A stretch of DNA of 64,000 bases from Clostridium thermosuccinogenes (GCF_002896855.1 NZ_CP021850.1:645665-709664); one strand, 5' to 3'. Counted from the stretch's first letter, positions 1 through 8,341 are shown. The notes: generated from the sequence alone by a model not told the origin. A program made the numbers and translations.

Positions 1-332
1 CTTCGAACTGCAGGAGCGCTTCTGGCCGGTCTGAACGGCTTTACATAATCCTTAATAATGGTTATACCGCCGGTATAGCCCATATCCTTTAATCTTTCTA
101 AAATCACAACGCAGTTAAATATCCCATTTTCAATCATTTCATTTATTTCGGGTTTAAAAGGATCGAGTTTTGATGGTTTTGTCCTTCCTTTAAGCCCATG
201 CTCAGCTTTAGGCTGGTTCATGTACTTTTTTGCCGTGTTTTTTGATATACCAAGTTCTTTACCTATGGCATATGCACTCTTTCCTTTTTGTGCACCTTCG
301 TGTATCATATTAATTGTCCCACTCCTTATCAT
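1..332 (-). CDS. istA: IS21-family transposase IstA, N-terminal part (cut by window edge)
   Basis: My own reading of the minus strand gives an open frame from an ATG at 332 that runs off the left edge (about 110 codons). It begins MIRSGTINMIHEG and contains a helix-turn-helix (KSAYAIGKELGISKNTAKKY) followed by the KxKPSKLDPFKPEI stretch typical of IstA. IstA is the DDE transposase of IS21 elements and works with the ATPase IstB; only the DNA-binding N-terminus is visible. It differs clearly from the complete IstA at 1774-3300, so it is a second IS21 type. The element end lies near 420, where two GGGTCAAT repeats sit, and it truncates the neighbouring DUF1444-like gene. Confidence 0.8.
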   Translation of the reverse strand, partial: MIRSGTINMIHEGAQKGKSAYAIGKELGISKNTAKKYMNQPKAEHGLKGRTKPSKLDPFKPEINEMIENGIFNCVVILERLKDMGYTGGITIIKDYVKPFRPARSAPAVR

Positions 333-420
333 ACGGTCACCCCCATAAAAGTATTTGACACACTTTTATGGTAACCGTTTGGTTTGGTGTGGGTCAATTT
401 CTGTCCGGCGTTATGGGTCA
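1..420 (-). mobile_element. IS21-family element, one end only
   Basis: One end of an IS21-type element. The transposase start at 332 is followed, outward, by about 90 bp of non-coding end sequence with repeated GGGTCAAT motifs (392-399 and 415-422), like the multiple terminal repeats of IS21 ends. The exact tip is inferred to be near 418-420, where the interrupted host coding frame resumes. The other end lies outside the window, so the target duplication cannot be tested. Confidence 0.6.
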
Positions 421-953
421 ATTATACCCCGACGGTGACAAATGACTTTATCAATAAAATAATTTTGGATTTAAATAAGTATTTTTCAGAGGTTAGTTTA
501 GACGGCAATTATATGCTAGTAAAGTCTGGTCCTGCGAGTATGTCTATACCTATTAGTTCTATGTATAGGGAATATCAGGAAGTTAAGGATTATAAGAAAA
601 CTTTAAAATTATATGTTGGCATTATTAATGATATTCTAAATCAATATAAGTTTAAGATTGATTACAAGAGTGTGTATCCATTCCTTAAAAGCAGGGATTT
701 TGGGAAAGGGGAAAATGATATTCAATTTTACAGGGAACAGGCTTTTACAGATATAGACATACTTTATGTTTCAGACATGGGGGAAACTTTTAGGTTTATT
801 TTGCAAACTGATGATGTGGACTTTTACAAAATGAAAATGGCAGCATGGGAAAACTTGAATAAGATGGCCAATCCATTAGTAAAGTTGGATAAGACACTTG
901 ATATATTTTGTCCGAAGTATTCTACAGACTATAACTCGACATTGTTGTTAAGT
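421..953 (+). pseudogene. DUF1444-like (YtpQ-type) gene, 5' fragment, interrupted by IS
   Basis: This open frame lacks its extreme N-terminus, which is replaced by the IS21 end at about 420, and is broken at 953 by a complete IS21 element. Visible segments are VSLDGNYMLVKS, ISSMYREY, a FRFILQTDDV strand and AAWENLNKMANPLVKLDK, a layout that resembles DUF1444 proteins, which have no firmly known function. Removing the IS and one copy of the 8 bp duplication TGTTAAGT joins this frame exactly to 3466-3672, so the gene was intact before the insertion. Apart from the ends it shows no internal stop, which suggests recent inactivation. The DUF1444 assignment is by pattern and is moderate. Confidence 0.6.
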
Positions 954-1054
954 TGTTTTTTGCAAGAGAAAATTCCTCACTTTTGCAAAATTTTTTCCTC
1001 AGGCACCGATGTGGAATTTTTATGTTAACCCCAGTAGTTTTATCTGCTAAATTC

Positions 1055-1780
1055 TCATGTGTTTAATGTTGATTCCCTCAGCCTATTACTTTGGCCAGGA
1101 AAGAGCAACAAGTGGCAATGATGAAGTATCCGGTCAATGATAGCTCCTGTCATCTGCTCGTCATAAAACACATTTACCCACCTTGAAAACTCTATGTTGG
1201 TGTTAATGATTACCGACTTTCGTTCATAGCACTCAGATATTACTTCAAACAGGAGTTGCGCTCCTATCCGGTCAAGAGGGACATAACCCCACTCATCACA
1301 GATCAATAAGTCGGCTTTATTAAGTGCTTTTAAAAAAGCAGATAATGTTCCGGCTTTCTTTTGCTCTGCCAGTTTGTTTACAAGTGCCGATGTCCTAAAA
1401 AACCTAACTTCTAAACCTTTCTTACATGCCTCTACTCCTAATGCAATGGAAAGATGGGTCTTGCCAGTACCCACATTGCCATACATAACAATATTGGTCT
1501 TGTTTGTGATGAACTCGCATTCTTTAAGGTATTCTGGCGTGATACCACCAGGAAGTGTTACTTCATCGAACCTAAAGCTCTCAAATGTCTTTATGGTATA
1601 AAAACCAGCTTTCTTTATCAGCTTATCTTTCCTTACTTTTTCACGATGCGTAATCTCTGCTTGAAGTAGTTTAAGCAAATACTCCTGATGGCTTTCTGCT
1701 TGTATTTTGCCCGACATTTCCACGATGTTTTTGCTTAAGCGAAGTCTCTTACAGCAAACAGCAATATCAGATACTAACAT
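1055..1780 (-). CDS. istB: IS21-family helper ATPase IstB
   Basis: 241-residue AAA+ ATPase of the DnaA/DnaC-like IstB family, which assembles on DNA and directs the IstA transposase to its target. The Walker A motif GNVGTGKTH lies near residue 102 and the Walker B motif LLICDEWGY near residue 158. It begins with an ATG that overlaps the end of istA by 7 bp, the normal translational coupling in IS21. Length is usual for the family, and no frameshift or stop is seen, so the element may be active. Confidence 0.95.
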   Translation of the reverse strand: MLVSDIAVCCKRLRLSKNIVEMSGKIQAESHQEYLLKLLQAEITHREKVRKDKLIKKAGFYTIKTFESFRFDEVTLPGGITPEYLKECEFITNKTNIVMYGNVGTGKTHLSIALGVEACKKGLEVRFFRTSALVNKLAEQKKAGTLSAFLKALNKADLLICDEWGYVPLDRIGAQLLFEVISECYERKSVIINTNIEFSRWVNVFYDEQMTGAIIDRILHHCHLLLFPGQSNRLRESTLNT

Positions 1781-3300
1781 CCATCTACACCTGCTTTCTT
1801 AAGACTCTCGTCGTAGACCATAAAATTTGGCTCATACCTTTTTAACTGCGGTATATGATCAGGCAGGCGCACCGGTTCAAGCTGCAATACTTTTTCATGT
1901 AGCCGGCTGTGTAGATTTATTAAACTGTCTATATCAGCGGCGCCGTAGGATAGTGCAGTGCTTACTGTTTCTACTGCTTTTTCAAAGCTGCTTTTCTGTG
2001 TCAGATTGGCAATGGCCTTTAACACCTTTCCCTTATCTTGCTTGCTCAAATCTTCTAAATACTCTTTTACAGGCTGTGGCAGCATTTGATATATGCCTGT
2101 GTATTTCAATGCGCCTGGGCATCTCGCCAATTGGTTAAGGTAAGGCAACCACTGCATGCTTTGTTGTTTATGGTCACCGTAAAGCCTATCGTGGCGCACT
2201 ATCTCACGATAGTTTTCATCAAGCACTATTACCTCAAAGGCAGTTAGCCTAACCAATACATATGTATTTGCATATTTAGGTGCTACAGAATATTCGTGTA
2301 AGCCATTGTTAATCAGAAATTTACCATATCCATTTGTCTTTACATTTATGTATTTGCTTGTATCAAAGGCTACTCTGGGTAGTTCCAAAAGGGATGCAGC
2401 GTCATCCTTGTATAACTCTTCAATTGTCCTTTCCTTACGGTAATGCTCTCTTTTCGCATCCTCTTCACATTGAAGCAGAAGCTCTTTATTAAATTTGCTG
2501 ATACTTTCAAACCGTGGTACCGGAACCAGCATATTTCGTCTATGATATCCAACCTTGTTTTCTGCATTACCCTTTTCATGTCCGGCTCCCACATTACAAA
2601 AGGCTGCTTCAAAACGGTAATGTTCCATAAACCGCAAGAAGTCATCAGTCAGAGTCCGCTCTCCGTTTTTCATTACCTTGGTAACCATAGTGCTTGCATT
2701 ATCAAACCATATCCTTGGTGGCACTCCGCCTATGTGTTCAAATATCGTTTTTAAGCCTTCAAACAGACATTCCTGGTTTTCTCCCTTGAAAACTTGGATA
2801 TATCCTTTATTACTGTATGGAAACGATAAGTTTAAGTATTTACCGCTGTATAACTTACCTTTTTCATAAAAATCGGCATCACCAAAATCTACCTGTGCTT
2901 CTCCTGGTATATGTTCTAACGGTAGAAAACCTTTGTTTTTACCAAAGATCTCTTTTTTCTTTACTGCCACATATCCTGCAACAGTTCTGTAGGAGCAGCC
3001 AAAGTCATCCTTGTACTTCTCTAACAGCCGCTCATATATTCGTTTTGCTGTGTGTCTTTGTTTACGCCTGGTTCTTTTATCCTCAGAAAGCCAAGCATCA
3101 ATGTCCGGCTTGTATGGGTCAAGCTTTGGAAATGTAGTTTCTTCCCTTACTTTTGACTGGTCTTTATTCCAGTCATCTTTATCAAGGTATTTCTTTACTG
3201 TCTTACGGTCGTAACCAGTTTCTCTGGCTATTTGGCTAATATTTTTCCCTTCCTCAAAATACATTTTTCTGATATCCTTAATTTGGGTCATTGATAGCAT
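1774..3300 (-). CDS. istA: IS21-family transposase IstA
   Basis: 508-residue DDE transposase. An N-terminal helix-turn-helix (GKNISQIARETGYDRKTVKKY) is followed by an integrase-core domain. The catalytic residues are visible as D in GEAQVDFGDADFY, D in RIWFDNAST and E in HEKGNAENKVGYHRR. The start ATG at 3300 follows AAGGAGG at an 8 bp gap; a second ATG four codons in also has GGAGG before it. It is followed directly by istB. The product catalyses cut-and-paste or copy-type transposition of the 2.5 kb element that splits the DUF1444-like gene. It appears intact. Confidence 0.95.
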   Translation of the reverse strand: MLSMTQIKDIRKMYFEEGKNISQIARETGYDRKTVKKYLDKDDWNKDQSKVREETTFPKLDPYKPDIDAWLSEDKRTRRKQRHTAKRIYERLLEKYKDDFGCSYRTVAGYVAVKKKEIFGKNKGFLPLEHIPGEAQVDFGDADFYEKGKLYSGKYLNLSFPYSNKGYIQVFKGENQECLFEGLKTIFEHIGGVPPRIWFDNASTMVTKVMKNGERTLTDDFLRFMEHYRFEAAFCNVGAGHEKGNAENKVGYHRRNMLVPVPRFESISKFNKELLLQCEEDAKREHYRKERTIEELYKDDAASLLELPRVAFDTSKYINVKTNGYGKFLINNGLHEYSVAPKYANTYVLVRLTAFEVIVLDENYREIVRHDRLYGDHKQQSMQWLPYLNQLARCPGALKYTGIYQMLPQPVKEYLEDLSKQDKGKVLKAIANLTQKSSFEKAVETVSTALSYGAADIDSLINLHSRLHEKVLQLEPVRLPDHIPQLKRYEPNFMVYDESLKKAGVDGC

Positions 3301-3457
3301 CCTCCATTCCTCCTTGTAGCCGTTTTCCCCAACTAACTACAAGGATATTATTCTGGGGTGGTGCCTTCAATGGCCTTTTGCAATTATGTGGAATTTACTA
3401 TTGCAAAATTGGGGAATTCTTTTTGCAACTTTGTCCAATTATATTATGCAATAAACA

Positions 3458-3672
3458 TGTTAAGTACCGCACTACAGAATCAAATACACAAAAAAATAGG
3501 GAAGGATTATCTTTTCGCAATTCCTTCTTCAACTACATTAATTGTGGCCAGATACCGTCCTGAATATATAAAAATTATAGAGTCACTGATTATGATAGAT
3601 AAAGACCCGAATGTGATTTCGGATAAAGTGTATCAGTATAAGGACGGGAAGTTTGATATTGCAGTCGATTAA
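3458..3672 (+). pseudogene. DUF1444-like gene, 3' fragment beyond the IS21 insertion
   Basis: C-terminal remainder of the gene whose 5' part ends at 953. The first 8 bases are the duplicated target TGTTAAGT. From 3466 the frame reads TALQNQIHKKIGKDYLFAIP..., continues through ARYRPEYIKIIESL and ends FDIAVD at a normal stop. The stretch around GKDYLFAIPSSTTLIV fits the conserved end of DUF1444 proteins. There is no independent start or ribosome site, so it is not expected to be made alone. Confidence 0.6.
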
Positions 3673-3745
3673 AAAGGATATTAAGTAATAATAGGAATAA
3701 GGGTTAAGTATAGTTTTAGAGGAAATCACAAGGATTTATTCCAAT

Positions 3746-3774
3746 TTGATTTAGTGATAGTAAATTCATATAAT
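3746..3774 (+). promoter_or_regulatory. Sigma-A type promoter for the gene at 3817
   Basis: TTGATT at 3746-3751, a 17 bp gap, then TATAAT at 3769-3774. It lies about 40 bp upstream of the AAGGAG ribosome site of the small gene that follows. Confidence 0.6.
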
Positions 3775-3816
3775 ATAATAAAAGATAGTAATATATGGCA
3801 AAGGAGATATGACAGT

Positions 3817-4080
3817 ATGAATAAGGTTTTAATTGAATGTGATACTTTCATTGATAAACGTAAATTAAATAAAGAAGACATTATAAAACAACTAGAAACG
3901 ATAAAAATAGAAAAAGACCAAGATTTCATAATTGCTTATGATAAAGATTTTAGATTTGCTTTAGTCGGTGAAATGAGTAAAAATAACAACTCGATAATTC
4001 TAACAAATATTATAAAAGCCGATGATTTTAGGGAAATGGATAATTCAGACTTGTATGAATTTATAAAGAGGCAAGGTTAA
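3817..4080 (+). CDS. Hypothetical protein, 87 residues
   Basis: Not recognised. The start was placed at the ATG at 3817 because AAGGAG lies at 3801-3806 with a 10 bp gap; a longer open frame from 3754 lacks such a site. The protein is small, charged and soluble, with no membrane segment: MNKVLIECDTFIDKRK, then alternating acidic and lysine-rich stretches, ending LYEFIKRQG. A good promoter precedes it and a strong hairpin follows, so it is probably a single-gene unit. Nothing in the neighbourhood points to a function. Confidence 0.55.
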   Translation: MNKVLIECDTFIDKRKLNKEDIIKQLETIKIEKDQDFIIAYDKDFRFALVGEMSKNNNSIILTNIIKADDFREMDNSDLYEFIKRQG

Positions 4081-4091
4081 TAGGATTAAGA

Positions 4092-4138
4092 AATAAGGCT
4101 TTGGGGATAGGGGGTTCTATCCTGCAAGGCCTTATTTT
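4092..4138. terminator. Hairpin between convergent genes
   Basis: AATAAGGC pairs with GCCTTATT at the outer arms and GGATAG with CTATCC inside. The hairpin lies between the gene ending at 4080 and the minus-strand gene ending at 4140, and the A/T-rich outer arms let it serve both directions. Confidence 0.65.
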
Positions 4139-4139
4139 A

Positions 4140-4436
4140 TTAGCATTTGGGTATCTCAAATTTTACTTTTTCAATGAAAATCCTTATGGTTGGGATATTG
4201 TTCATCAGGAGTTGATATTTATCTGGTTCTATTTCATGCTGAATCTGATTTATGTACTGTTCAATTGTTTGAAGGTAAGAAAGGGATAAGGAATCATAGG
4301 TAACAGGGTTAAGAAAATGAAGGGTTAAGGCCTCAATCGCTTCGCCTATTTCCCCTGAAACCTTATCCCCCAAAATGCCCTTTGCAACCTGCTTCAGGTA
4401 ATTTAGTTCCAGTCTGAAAACTTCTAAATTTATCAT
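4140..4436 (-). CDS. Hypothetical protein, 98 residues
   Basis: Not recognised. The ATG at 4436 is chosen because the minus strand has AAGGAG followed by 8 bases before it; the open frame upstream has no such site. The product begins MINLEVFRLELNYLKQVAKG and is predicted largely helical (GEIGEAIEALTLHFLN, YLQTIEQYINQIQ), soluble, and ends with FEIPKC. An overlapping plus-strand frame at 4101-4289 lacks a ribosome site and is not called. Helical small proteins of this kind are common in phage-derived or mobile regions, but no family is claimed. Confidence 0.55.
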   Translation of the reverse strand: MINLEVFRLELNYLKQVAKGILGDKVSGEIGEAIEALTLHFLNPVTYDSLSLSYLQTIEQYINQIQHEIEPDKYQLLMNNIPTIRIFIEKVKFEIPKC

Positions 4437-4669
4437 TATGACCACTCCTTCAGAAAATTTTGAGGTATTATAAAGAAAAGGACATTGCAAATCAAAAAAT
4501 CAGTGCAAAAATTTTATTATAAAAATTAAGAATTATAATTGTCTTGTAAGGTGTCAATTAAATAAATGTGTACCTAATATATATGAGTTAGAAATTAGAA
4601 TATGATTGAAAAAATCATAAGGAAAAGATATCATAAAAGTAAGAAAATTAATAAAGTAGATGGGGTAGA

Positions 4670-4864
4670 ATGGAAAAGAAGGTTAGTCTTAAGGATTATA
4701 AATTAAATCAAATATCTAGACGACAGAATGTTTCAACTATTGATATGATATTCAACCCCGTCAAAAGAAAAAACTTCTATGCAGATACCGATAAAGATTA
4801 TTCAGAAACAGATGATGAAAAAGAGATTTTTTATGAAATGACGAGAAGACGGACGGGTGAGTAA
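4670..4864 (+). CDS. Hypothetical small protein, 64 residues
   Basis: Not recognised. An open frame of 64 residues, very rich in charged residues (MEKKVSLKDYKLNQISRR at the start, SETDDEKEIFYEMTRRR near the end), with no membrane segment. The ribosome site is weak (GATGGGG just upstream), so the start and even expression are uncertain. It sits about 90 bp upstream of the HNH nuclease gene in the same orientation and could form an operon with it. Confidence 0.35.
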   Translation: MEKKVSLKDYKLNQISRRQNVSTIDMIFNPVKRKNFYADTDKDYSETDDEKEIFYEMTRRRTGE

Positions 4865-4953
4865 GTTTTTACTTGTCCAATGCTAATGAAAAATCAAGTA
4901 CACATTTTGAGAAGGGTTGTATCCATTAGTTACATATGATTAGGAGGGGAAAA

Positions 4954-5694
4954 ATGTTTTACAATACCCGATTAGATATAAGTAAAGAAGTATGGTCTCA
5001 AATACTCACAGACAGAGAAGTTACTACGGAATCTGACTTGAATATTCTGAAAATTGTGTATGAGAGTAAAAACCATGAGATAGGAGCATCTGAGATAGCC
5101 TCAAAGTTAAACATTCCACATCATGTGGTAATCAACTTACAGATAAGTAGATTTAGTAAGCGTGTGATAAATAAAACAGGAGCACAACCTCCTTTGAGAA
5201 AAGACGGAAAACCCAGATGGTGGCATGTTCCTTTTTTAGGATATGAAAAGGGAGGGAAATTCCCTTGGATTATGCGTCCCGAATTAGTAAATGCTTTTGA
5301 AGAAGTTTTTGGCCAAAGTGATACTGAATCCGTTTATTCTGGGGAAATTATCATTGAAGATATCACGTCCCTACCAGAAGGTACAGTAAGTCAGGTTTTT
5401 GTTAATCGTTATGAAAGAAATAGGAAAGCAAGAAATATATGTATCGACTATTATGGTAGTAAGTGTGCCGTTTGTGGTTTTGATTTCGAGAGGACATATG
5501 GACCAATTGGTAAGGATAAAATTCATATACACCATCTCGTACCCTTATCCAAAGTACAAAAGGAATATGAAGTAGACCCTATACAGGATTTAAGGCCAGT
5601 ATGTCCTAATTGTCATCTTATAATTCACAGCAAGAGAGAACCTTTTACAATTGAAGAGGTAAGAGAAATGATTACTATGTCCAATAACGGTTAG
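4954..5694 (+). CDS. HNH endonuclease with N-terminal DNA-binding-like region
   Basis: 246-residue protein. The start ATG at 4954 follows AGGAGG with a 6 bp gap; the upstream in-frame ATG at 4936 lies before this site and is less likely. Residues 1-75 look like a winged helix (SDLNILKIVYES, IGASEIASKLNIPHHVV). A middle part has WWHVPFLGYEKGGKFPWIMRP, as in DNA-recognition domains of some McrA-like restriction enzymes. The C-terminal third is an HNH nuclease: CAVCG, IHIHHLVPLS and the zinc ligands CPNCH. It probably cuts modified or foreign DNA, but no cognate methylase is nearby. The accessory setting supports a defence role by inference. Confidence 0.8.
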   Translation: MFYNTRLDISKEVWSQILTDREVTTESDLNILKIVYESKNHEIGASEIASKLNIPHHVVINLQISRFSKRVINKTGAQPPLRKDGKPRWWHVPFLGYEKGGKFPWIMRPELVNAFEEVFGQSDTESVYSGEIIIEDITSLPEGTVSQVFVNRYERNRKARNICIDYYGSKCAVCGFDFERTYGPIGKDKIHIHHLVPLSKVQKEYEVDPIQDLRPVCPNCHLIIHSKREPFTIEEVREMITMSNNG

Positions 5695-5786
5695 TAATTG
5701 TCTAGATAATGCACATTTAAACAGGCGAAAATGATAAATATTTTCGGGTTGGGATAAACGTATTTAATTTAAGGAGGTCCAAAACG

Positions 5787-6272
5787 GTGTTTGAGATAGG
5801 AAATATAAATGCTCAAAATAAGCAGGAGTTTTATAAGCAACTAAACACATATCTCATTGGTTTAATTAGTGAAGAAACAGACTGGCTTGCAGGTATCTCC
5901 AATGCATCCGCTTTACTGTATCTACTACTGCCTGATATTAATTGGGCAGGATTTTATTTATATAAAGGTGGAGAATTAGTTTTGGGACCATTTCAGGGGA
6001 AACCAGCCTGTGTCCGTATTGCTTTAGGAAAGGGAGTCTGTGGTACTGTAGCAAAGACAAGAAAAATACAGGTGGTGGAGGATGTGAATGAATTTCCAGG
6101 TCATATTGCTTGTGATGCTGCATCCCAATCGGAAATTGTTCTACCCATTATAAAGGATGATAAATTGATAGGTGTTTTAGATATTGACAGCCCTGTTAAA
6201 GCCAGATTCGATAAACAGGATGCTGAAGGATTAAGTAGTTTTGTAAATATTCTAAATCAGTATATTGACTGA
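5787..6272 (+). CDS. msrC: Free methionine-(R)-sulfoxide reductase (GAF-domain, fRMsr/YtsP type)
   Basis: 161-residue GAF-domain enzyme that reduces free L-methionine-(R)-sulfoxide to methionine in the cytoplasm, part of oxidative-stress repair. The three cysteines conserved in the family are present at 75 (GKPACVR), 85 (GKGVCGT) and 109 (HIACDAAS), along with the INWAGFYL start of the GAF fold and the LDIDSP strand. The start is GTG at 5787 behind AAGGAGG. It stands alone with no operon partner and is a normal-looking core-type gene inside the accessory stretch. Confidence 0.9.
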   Translation: MFEIGNINAQNKQEFYKQLNTYLIGLISEETDWLAGISNASALLYLLLPDINWAGFYLYKGGELVLGPFQGKPACVRIALGKGVCGTVAKTRKIQVVEDVNEFPGHIACDAASQSEIVLPIIKDDKLIGVLDIDSPVKARFDKQDAEGLSSFVNILNQYID

Positions 6273-6384
6273 CCAGAACAGTTTGACTAATTGAACATAG
6301 AGATTAGCAGGTGTGATTGGAAAGACATTTTAACGGGTTACTGAAGAATTAGTAATATTTTTCAATAAAGTTTTAAAAATGGAC

Positions 6385-6413
6385 CTGACATATTTCTCCA
6401 TGTGCGCTATAAT
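6385..6413 (+). promoter_or_regulatory. Sigma-A type promoter for the gene at 6447
   Basis: CTGACA at 6385-6390, a 17 bp gap, TATAAT at 6408-6413. It is about 34 bp ahead of the start codon. Confidence 0.65.
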
Positions 6414-6446
6414 CATCTCATAAATTAGCAAAGGAGTTGATTAAGG

Positions 6447-6647
6447 ATGAAAAAGAGCATTAATATAATTTTTAACATCGTTATCCCAACATTACTTGCA
6501 TATGGAGTTTTCTTCTTACTATATAGTATATTTCAACAATATTTTTATGAATATAGGTGGCTTGCAGCAATACCATTTGCAATTGTAACAGGTTATATAA
6601 TCATAGAAAATAAAAAAGAATGGATAACAATAAAACAGCAGAGTTAG
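6447..6647 (+). CDS. Small membrane protein, 66 residues
   Basis: Not recognised. It has an AAAGGAG site ahead of the ATG and a clear promoter at 6385-6413. Two hydrophobic segments are visible, roughly residues 5-27 (INIIFNIVIPTLLAYG and on) and 37-53 (LAAIPFAIVTGYIII), with a charged tail KKEWITIKQQ. It is therefore a small two-span membrane protein of unknown role. Confidence 0.6.
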   Translation: MKKSINIIFNIVIPTLLAYGVFFLLYSIFQQYFYEYRWLAAIPFAIVTGYIIIENKKEWITIKQQS

Positions 6648-6744
6648 ATGACAAGGGGGAAGGGAAAGGATGAGGTTAAATCTTATCCCTTATCCCTAAA
6701 TCCTTTACATATAGGAAAGAAAGTATGGAAGCAGGTTAGGAGTT

Positions 6745-6828
6745 ATGAAATATGTAATAATAAGCCTTATAGTATGTATTACAATTGTAGCCATTGCTGC
6801 AATAATAGGTATTATGAAAAGAAAATAG
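6745..6828 (+). CDS. Possible 27-residue hydrophobic peptide
   Basis: A short open frame with TTAGGAG just before its ATG. The product MKYVIISLIVCITIVAIAA... ends in IGIMKRK, a single membrane span with a basic tail. This is the shape of small membrane peptides and of type I toxin peptides, but neither an antisense RNA nor a repeat is evident here. Size and composition alone do not prove it is a gene. Confidence 0.35.
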   Translation: MKYVIISLIVCITIVAIAAIIGIMKRK

Positions 6829-6844
6829 TATGTATTATAGATAG

Positions 6845-6876
6845 CAAAAAACAGGCAAAGTGCTGCCTGTTTTTTA
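6845..6876. terminator. Bidirectional terminator downstream of the recombinase gene
   Basis: AAAAAACAGGCA pairs with TGCCTGTTTTTT around a short loop, giving a stem with a T run in both directions. It serves the minus-strand recombinase gene ending at 6880 and the small peptide frame on the other strand. Confidence 0.85.
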
Positions 6877-6879
6877 ATC

Positions 6880-7785
6880 TTAAACTAATGTTTCTATTGC
6901 TTTCTCCAATTCTTCCTGTCGGGGGATAGTGTAAACCTGGGCAGTTACATATCCAGATGCGTGACCCGCAAGTTGAGCAACTACAGAAATATCAACCCCG
7001 TTTTTTAGTAAGGTTCTGCAAAAATAGTGTCTGAAGGAATGGATAGTTACATCAGATATTCCGATTTGCTCACAGTACTTTTTAAAAATCTTCCAGATTC
7101 CTGACCTGGTGTAAGGAGTCTTGCGCTCAGAAATAAACAGGTTATCATGTTCTGTTTTAATATTCCTTCGTATTTCCATCCAGTTGTTAATTGCATCCCG
7201 AACGTCTTTATGCAGAGGTATATAGCGTACTTTATTTAATTTGCCAACAACTTTTAATGTTCCCTTTCTATCGCTTATATCAAAATCGGTTAAGCGGATA
7301 TTTATAAGTTCGAAATTTCTAACTCCGCACCTGGTAAAAATCTCATACATGGCAATATGGGATTTATTGCCACAGCGGTATATATGACGACGAAGAGCAC
7401 GGTAAGTCTGTTCGTCCAAAGACTTAGGTGCAGCAGGCGATTGCATCTTTATTTTTTTAATTGCTTTGACAGGATTATTTTTTATATATTTCTCTCCCTC
7501 TAAAAATTCAAAGTAACTCTTCAGGCTGGCCAATCTTAAATTAATAGTTGTTTCCTTCAAATGTCTTGTCCCTTGCAGATATGAACGCATATCCCTGATA
7601 TCAATTTCAGTCACTATAGAAGGGTTAAAGTCTATACCATTGGTTTCTTCAAACCATTTGGCAAATACCTGTATGTGTTCAATATAAGTTTTGATTGTAG
7701 AATCAGACTTGTCTATGCTCATTAGATAAGCAGTAAATTCATCAAGATACAGTTTGCTTTCAGTTAATTCCTTATTATCTCTCAT
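6880..7785 (-). CDS. Tyrosine recombinase/integrase (XerC/D-like)
   Basis: 301-residue site-specific recombinase. Residues up to about 110 form the SAM-like N-terminal DNA-binding domain (KSDSTIKTYIEHIQVFAKWF). The catalytic set is visible: R in TRCGVRNFELIN, K in VVGKLNKVRYIPL, H-x-x-R in TIHSFRHYF, H in LAGHASGYVT and the nucleophile Y in AQVYTIPR. The start at 7785 is preferred over the ATG at 7794 because GGAAGG lies 9 bases before it. It may be the integrase of the mobile module to its right, but no attachment-site pair was found. It could also be a solitary recombinase. Confidence 0.9.
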   Translation of the reverse strand: MRDNKELTESKLYLDEFTAYLMSIDKSDSTIKTYIEHIQVFAKWFEETNGIDFNPSIVTEIDIRDMRSYLQGTRHLKETTINLRLASLKSYFEFLEGEKYIKNNPVKAIKKIKMQSPAAPKSLDEQTYRALRRHIYRCGNKSHIAMYEIFTRCGVRNFELINIRLTDFDISDRKGTLKVVGKLNKVRYIPLHKDVRDAINNWMEIRRNIKTEHDNLFISERKTPYTRSGIWKIFKKYCEQIGISDVTIHSFRHYFCRTLLKNGVDISVVAQLAGHASGYVTAQVYTIPRQEELEKAIETLV

Positions 7786-8013
7786 AACCAACATCCTTCC
7801 ATATAATTTTTAGCACTATAAAATATATTGGATAGAGGTTTCAAGTTAGCGTTAAAGTTTTGTTTCCAATTTTACAGGAGATAATGGGCGATTATTGGGG
7901 AGTTTTTATTTAGTTTTAAGGGAAATTGGAAAAAGAACTTATATTTTGTTAACAAGTTTTGTTGAAAGCATATTAGCATTGTGGCTAGCAAAAGATTACG
8001 GTTAGCAAAGGAT

Positions 8014-8292
8014 TTAATTTTTTAATTTCTGCAAATGCGACATATCCTCGTCAAGACTTGGGCAGTTATTCTGTTGAAGAAACTCATACAGGTCATTAAT
8101 TAAATCATCTATGTTTCTGTAATAATAATCTTGAAACATATTGACAGGAACATCTTCATTATCTTCTATGTAAAGATTGAGTCTGTAGAATACTTCTAAA
8201 TGGTCATCATAGCCTTTATCAATATTCACATAGTTGAGCGTAAAAGTTTCTAAGATAGTAAAATTGCCGAAGATGGTTACATTTCTCATCAT
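8014..8292 (-). CDS. Hypothetical acidic protein, about 92 residues
   Basis: Not recognised. It starts at one of two adjacent ATGs (8292 or 8289) behind GGAG. The product has a beta-rich start (RNVTIFGNFTILETFTLNYV) and an acidic helical end (DDLINDLYEFLQQ, LDEDMSHLQKL). No membrane segment is seen. It lies between the recombinase and the sigma-like gene on the same strand and may be part of that mobile module. Confidence 0.5.
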   Translation of the reverse strand: MMRNVTIFGNFTILETFTLNYVNIDKGYDDHLEVFYRLNLYIEDNEDVPVNMFQDYYYRNIDDLINDLYEFLQQNNCPSLDEDMSHLQKLKN

Positions 8293-8341
8293 TATCACTC
8301 CATTTGATGTATTATTTTGAATGCATTATACAGAGTAATAT

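Larger units (their letters stand above)
954..3457 (-). mobile_element. Complete IS21-family insertion sequence with 8 bp target duplication
   Basis: The element carries istA and istB on the minus strand. Its tips are TGTTTTTTGCAAG (954 onward) and, read inward from the right, TGTTTATTGCATAA (from 3457), imperfect inverted repeats starting with the TG usual for IS21. Both ends also hold TTGCAA...AATTCC...TTTTGCAA repeats. It is flanked by TGTTAAGT at 946-953 and 3458-3465, a perfect 8 bp duplication. Excision in silico restores the reading frame of the DUF1444-like host gene, which confirms the borders. Confidence 0.93.

Noticed and set aside
4101-4289. 62-residue plus-strand frame
   Set aside because: It overlaps the minus-strand gene 4140-4436, which has a proper ribosome site, and begins inside a terminator.
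6648-6929. 93-residue plus-strand open frame
   Set aside because: It runs through the terminator hairpin and into the recombinase gene; a shorter frame at 6745 has the ribosome site.
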